Origin: Bacteroidota bacterium
GTDB taxonomy: Bacteria; Bacteroidota; Bacteroidia; Flavobacteriales; Weeksellaceae
Length of the DNA stretch: 9,879 bases
Direction: 5' to 3'
Assembly (NCBI GenBank): GCA_018266965.1
Contig: JAFDZJ010000262.1
Location: forward strand, 1 to 9,879
Shown here: piece by piece, positions 6,556-9,879 of the stretch
How positions within the stretch are numbered: position 1 is the first letter of the stretch
Layout: each line of letters starts with the position of its first letter
Notes under the pieces: generated by a model
Databases searched by the model: none
Told to the model about the DNA's origin: nothing
What the model saw: only the letters and a program-made list of their open reading frames with translations
Program-made: the position numbers and the translations under genes

Positions 6556-8022
6556 ATGGTCATGTTGATAAAAGATTTAATAAAAAATATTGCTTATTTA
6601 GAATTCATTGGGGACGAAAAAAACTCAATTGATTCTTTGGTTATAGATAGCAGAAAGATTACAGAAAACGCTGCTTTTGTCGCATTGGTAGGAACCCATA
6701 CCGATGGACACCAATATATAAACGATGTTATTGAAAAAGGTGCAAAACTAATTGTATGCCAAACACTTCCGAAAAAAATAATTGAAAGCGTTGCCTATTT
6801 AGTGGTAGCAGATACTACAATTACCTTGGGAAAATTGGCTGCTAATTTCTACGACAACCCCTCCACCAAATTACAACTAATCGGGATTACTGGTACCAAT
6901 GGCAAAACCAGCTCAACAACATTATTATATGATGTATTTGTAAAGTTGGGATTTTCTTGTGCACTTATTTCTACGGTTGAATACAGAATAGCAACAGAAG
7001 TTTTTCCATCTACACATACAACACCAGATATTATTAGGATAAATGAAATTCTTGCAAAAGCGGTAGAAAAAGGCTGTCAATATGCTTTTATGGAGGTTTC
7101 TTCTCACGGGATTCATCAAAATAGGACACAAGGTCTTCATTTTGCAATTGGAGGATTTACTAACATTACACACGACCATTTGGACTATCATAAATCTTTT
7201 GACGAATATCTGAAAGTAAAGAAAAGATTTTTTGATGAATTACCAGCATCAGCTATTGCCATTACCAATATCGATGACAGAAACGGTAAAGTAATGTTGC
7301 AAAATAGTATAGCCAAAAAAGTATCCTATGCACAGAAAACTTTGGCAGATTACCATGGAAAAGCTTTGGAATTGGATTTCAACGGAATGTTATTAAATTT
7401 TAATGGGACAGAATTTTGGACAACTCTTACTGGTAAATTCAATGTGTATAATCTATTACTAGTATTTGCAATAGCATCAGAATTAGGATTTGACAAAAAT
7501 GATATTCTAAAAGCAATATCCGAATTGAAAAGAGTACAAGGAAGATTTGAAACTTTAATTTCTACATCTGGAATTATTTTTATTATAGATTATGCACATA
7601 CTCCAGATGCACTAGAAAACATTTTGGATTCTGTAAATGAGATAAGAACAAAAAATGAAAGACTAATAACAGTATTTGGTTGTGGTGGAGATAGAGATCA
7701 TGGCAAAAGACCAGAAATGGGGAAAATTGCAACTCGAAAATCCACACTAGCTATCATAACTTCCGATAACCCTAGAACCGAAAATCCAAATACAATTATA
7801 AAAGAAATAGAAGCAGGAGTGGAACCTCAATATTTCAGTAAATACACAAGTATTCCGGACAGAAAAGAAGCCATAAAAATGGCAATAAAATTCGCAGAAC
7901 CCAAAGATATAATTGTAATTGCCGGAAAAGGACACGAAACCTACCAAGAAATCGAAGGAGTAAAACACCATTTCGACGATAGGGAAACAACCCTACAACT
8001 TTTAGAACTTATGGGAAAATAA
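6556..8022 (+). CDS. murE: UDP-MurNAc-L-Ala-D-Glu:meso-diaminopimelate ligase MurE
   Basis: MurE adds the third residue of the stem peptide to the UDP-MurNAc dipeptide in the cytoplasm, using ATP. The 488-residue length is normal. Landmarks: SLVIDSRKI at 27-35 (uridine-binding domain), the ATP loop GITGTNGKTSS at 110-120, STVEYR and THTTPD at 139-157, EVSSHGI at 180-186, NITHDHLDYH at 203-212, the lysine to be carbamylated in VKKRFF (222 or 223), QGRFE at 328-332, DYAHTPD at 345-351, FGCGGDRDHGKRPEM at 374-388, DNPR at 404-407 and GKGHE at 457-461. DNPR is the motif of diaminopimelate-adding enzymes, so the peptidoglycan should contain meso-DAP rather than lysine. The first ATG touches the ftsI stop; a second in-frame ATG at 6562 (giving MLIKDL) fits the family N-terminus about equally well. 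mraY follows after 27 bases. Confidence 0.97.
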   Translation: MVMLIKDLIKNIAYLEFIGDEKNSIDSLVIDSRKITENAAFVALVGTHTDGHQYINDVIEKGAKLIVCQTLPKKIIESVAYLVVADTTITLGKLAANFYDNPSTKLQLIGITGTNGKTSSTTLLYDVFVKLGFSCALISTVEYRIATEVFPSTHTTPDIIRINEILAKAVEKGCQYAFMEVSSHGIHQNRTQGLHFAIGGFTNITHDHLDYHKSFDEYLKVKKRFFDELPASAIAITNIDDRNGKVMLQNSIAKKVSYAQKTLADYHGKALELDFNGMLLNFNGTEFWTTLTGKFNVYNLLLVFAIASELGFDKNDILKAISELKRVQGRFETLISTSGIIFIIDYAHTPDALENILDSVNEIRTKNERLITVFGCGGDRDHGKRPEMGKIATRKSTLAIITSDNPRTENPNTIIKEIEAGVEPQYFSKYTSIPDRKEAIKMAIKFAEPKDIIVIAGKGHETYQEIEGVKHHFDDRETTLQLLELMGK

Positions 8023-8049
8023 CTTAATCTTAACTTCAAACTTAACCTC

Positions 8050-9291
8050 ATGTTATACTATCTATACGAATATCTTTATCACAACGGAATTCATATCCCA
8101 GGAATGAATCTCTTCAAATATATCTCCTTCCGAGCAGGAATGGCGGTACTTTTATCTTTATTCATAGCAATGGTCTATGGAAAAAAAATAATTGAAATCC
8201 TAAGAAAAAAACAAATGGGAGAATTGGTAAGAGACCTAGGACTAGAAGGACAAAAAGAAAAACAAGGCACTCCTACCATGGGTGGTTTGATAATAATAAT
8301 CGCCACACTTATCCCGGTAATTTTATTTACAAGGATACTCAATGTATATATTGTACTTCTTATAGCAACCGTAATATGGATGGGTGCAATAGGTTACCTT
8401 GATGATTATCTTAAAAAAATTAAAAAAAATAAAGATGGACTGAGTGGCAAATTCAAAATTGTGGGACAGGTCGGACTTGGACTTATTGTTGGAATTACAA
8501 TGTATTTTCATCCGGATATTACAGTAAAGAGAAAATATGCAGATGCAAAAATTGTCAATAGAAATCATGTGGAAGCAAACTTTATGCCCACCGAAAAAAT
8601 AACCGTTTCTACCGTACCTTTTGCAAAAAACAACGAGTTCGATTATAGCGGAATATTATTTTGGATGGACGACAAAGAGGCTCATGATTGGGCGTGGATA
8701 GTATTTATACCAATTGTTATTTTCATAGTAACAGCAGTTTCCAATGGTGCTAATATTACCGATGGTATCGATGGACTTGCTGCTGGGACAAGTACAATTA
8801 TCCTTTTGACTTTGGCCTTTTTGGCGTATGTATCCGGAAACATCATCTTTGCCGACTACCTCAACATCATGTTTTTACCAAACATGGGCGAAACAACCAT
8901 ATTTGCAATAGCAATGGTGGGTGCGGTAATTGGGTTTTTGTGGTACAATACTTACCCTGCACAAGTATTCATGGGAGATACAGGTTCTCTTATGTTGGGA
9001 GGTGTAATTGCAGTTTTAGCAATTATCCTTAGGAAAGAATTATTAATCCCTGTATTATGTGGGATATTTTTAGTAGAAAATCTGTCCGTAGTACTACAAG
9101 TATTGGTTTTCAAATACAGAAAAAAGAAATACGGATTGGAATATGCACAAAACAACAGGCTATTCAAAATGTCGCCTCTGCATCACCATTACCAAAAAAG
9201 TGGGTTTCATGAAAGTAAAATTGTCAATAGAATGATAATCATTGGAGTAATGTTGGCAATAATATGTCTGATAACTTTGAAATTAAGATAG
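8050..9291 (+). CDS. mraY: Phospho-N-acetylmuramoyl-pentapeptide transferase MraY
   Basis: MraY transfers phospho-MurNAc-pentapeptide from UDP to undecaprenyl phosphate, making lipid I at the inner face of the cytoplasmic membrane. The protein is a 413-residue polytopic membrane protein, about 50 residues longer than the E. coli enzyme because of a soluble, hydrophilic insert at about 155-212, a known Bacteroidota feature. Family motifs are intact: QGTPTMGGL at 72-80, LDDYLK at 117-122 with the catalytic aspartate pair, NITDGIDGLA at 235-244, MGDTGS at 308-313 and PLHHHY at 376-381. Many hydrophobic segments fit the usual ten membrane helices. ATG at 8050 is a clear start; the 27 bases before it repeat a CTTAA-like unit but hold no Shine-Dalgarno sequence. 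murD follows after 28 bases. Confidence 0.97.
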   Translation: MLYYLYEYLYHNGIHIPGMNLFKYISFRAGMAVLLSLFIAMVYGKKIIEILRKKQMGELVRDLGLEGQKEKQGTPTMGGLIIIIATLIPVILFTRILNVYIVLLIATVIWMGAIGYLDDYLKKIKKNKDGLSGKFKIVGQVGLGLIVGITMYFHPDITVKRKYADAKIVNRNHVEANFMPTEKITVSTVPFAKNNEFDYSGILFWMDDKEAHDWAWIVFIPIVIFIVTAVSNGANITDGIDGLAAGTSTIILLTLAFLAYVSGNIIFADYLNIMFLPNMGETTIFAIAMVGAVIGFLWYNTYPAQVFMGDTGSLMLGGVIAVLAIILRKELLIPVLCGIFLVENLSVVLQVLVFKYRKKKYGLEYAQNNRLFKMSPLHHHYQKSGFHESKIVNRMIIIGVMLAIICLITLKLR

Positions 9292-9319
9292 AATAAACAA
9301 TACATAAAAAACAATTCCT

Positions 9320-9879
9320 TTGGAAAATAATCATAAATATTCCGACAAAGTACAACAATTTTTGCAAGGCAAAAAAGGTAGGATTGTCATATTAGGAGGC
9401 GGCGAAAGTGGTTTCGGTGCAGCCTATCTTGCCAAGAAAAAAGGATTAGAAGTATTTCTATCCGACAAAGGTGCCATCCGTGAAAAATACAAAAACCTGT
9501 TAATAGAAAACAATATAGATTTTGAAGAGAACACCCACACCGAAGCATTAATCCTAAATGCCGATTGGGTAATAAAATCTCCCGGTATTCCGAAAAAAGC
9601 AGCCATTATCCAAAAAATAAATGACAAGGGGATTAGGATTTCATCGGAAATAGAATTTGCTTCTGAGTTTACCAATGCCAAAATAATTGCTATTACGGGA
9701 AGCAATGGAAAAACTACCACAACTTCACTTATCTATCATACCTTGGTTAATGACAATTTCAATGTTGGTTTGGGTGGTAATATTGGTAAAAGTTTTGCCA
9801 AGCAAGTAGCAGATGAAAATCATGATTACTATGTACTGGAAGTCAGCTCGTTTCAGTTAGATGATATACAAAATTTCCG
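9320..9879 (+). CDS. murD: UDP-MurNAc-L-alanine:D-glutamate ligase MurD (3' cut by window)
   Basis: MurD adds D-glutamate to UDP-MurNAc-L-Ala in the cytoplasm. The first 186 codons are present and the frame is open to the window end. Visible landmarks: the UDP-substrate loop LGGGESGFGAA at 25-35, KSPGIP at 86-91, the ATP loop TGSNGKTT at 126-133, GGNIGK at 152-157 and EVSSFQLDDI at 174-183. GESGFG and the SSFQLDD wording separate it from MurC, MurE and MurF. No ATG serves as start: an in-frame TAA lies at 9305-9307, and the only reasonable initiator before the conserved N-terminal strand is TTG at 9320 (ATT at 9314 is a remote alternative). It is easily missed by ATG-only gene finding. The ATP-domain end and the C-terminal domain lie outside the window; ftsW, murG and murC would be expected next. 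Confidence 0.94.
   Translation, partial: MENNHKYSDKVQQFLQGKKGRIVILGGGESGFGAAYLAKKKGLEVFLSDKGAIREKYKNLLIENNIDFEENTHTEALILNADWVIKSPGIPKKAAIIQKINDKGIRISSEIEFASEFTNAKIIAITGSNGKTTTTSLIYHTLVNDNFNVGLGGNIGKSFAKQVADENHDYYVLEVSSFQLDDIQNF

Overview
The window comes from a low-G+C member of the Bacteroidota, most likely Flavobacteriales. MraZ, RsmH, the divergent FtsL and the MraY with an extra soluble insert are all of the Bacteroidota type. A DUF4251 lipoprotein is present, promoter-like sites follow the Bacteroidota pattern (TTG, about 20 bases, TAnnTTTG), and the starts lack Shine-Dalgarno sequences and have A-rich upstream regions. From memory, the MraZ and the thiL/mraZ neighbourhood look closest to the Chryseobacterium/Weeksellaceae branch; that placement is tentative.

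Left part (1-1440), accessory in character. It opens with the C-terminal end of a Sau3AI/MutH-type restriction endonuclease that runs in from outside the window. A 110-residue unknown protein follows 13 bases later. Next comes a stop-free stretch of about 46 codons with no start of its own, probably the tail of a broken gene, and then a DUF4251 lipoprotein. The lipoprotein converges on thiL (thiamine-monophosphate kinase, minus strand).

Middle (2491-2771), a divergent control region. A good thiL promoter lies on the minus strand. On the plus strand, two TGGGA boxes five bases apart form a classical MraZ operator, followed by a TAATTTTG -7-like element directly before mraZ.

Right part (2772-9879), the start of the dcw (division and cell wall) cluster: mraZ, rsmH, ftsL-like, ftsI, murE, mraY and murD (cut by the window end). 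All lie on the plus strand with gaps of 0-57 bases and one 17-base overlap, so they are probably one operon. MraZ is the likely autorepressor. RsmH modifies 16S rRNA. FtsL and FtsI are divisome parts. MurD and MurE add D-Glu and (from the DNPR motif) meso-diaminopimelate to the UDP-MurNAc peptide, and MraY loads the finished precursor onto undecaprenyl phosphate to make lipid I.

I see no new multi-gene system. The points most worth a second look are three TTG start codons within this one operon, the MraZ operator with a possibly leaderless promoter, an altered second DNA-binding motif in MraZ, the restriction-gene islet with a gene remnant at its edge, and a seemingly low count of GATC sites across the window.
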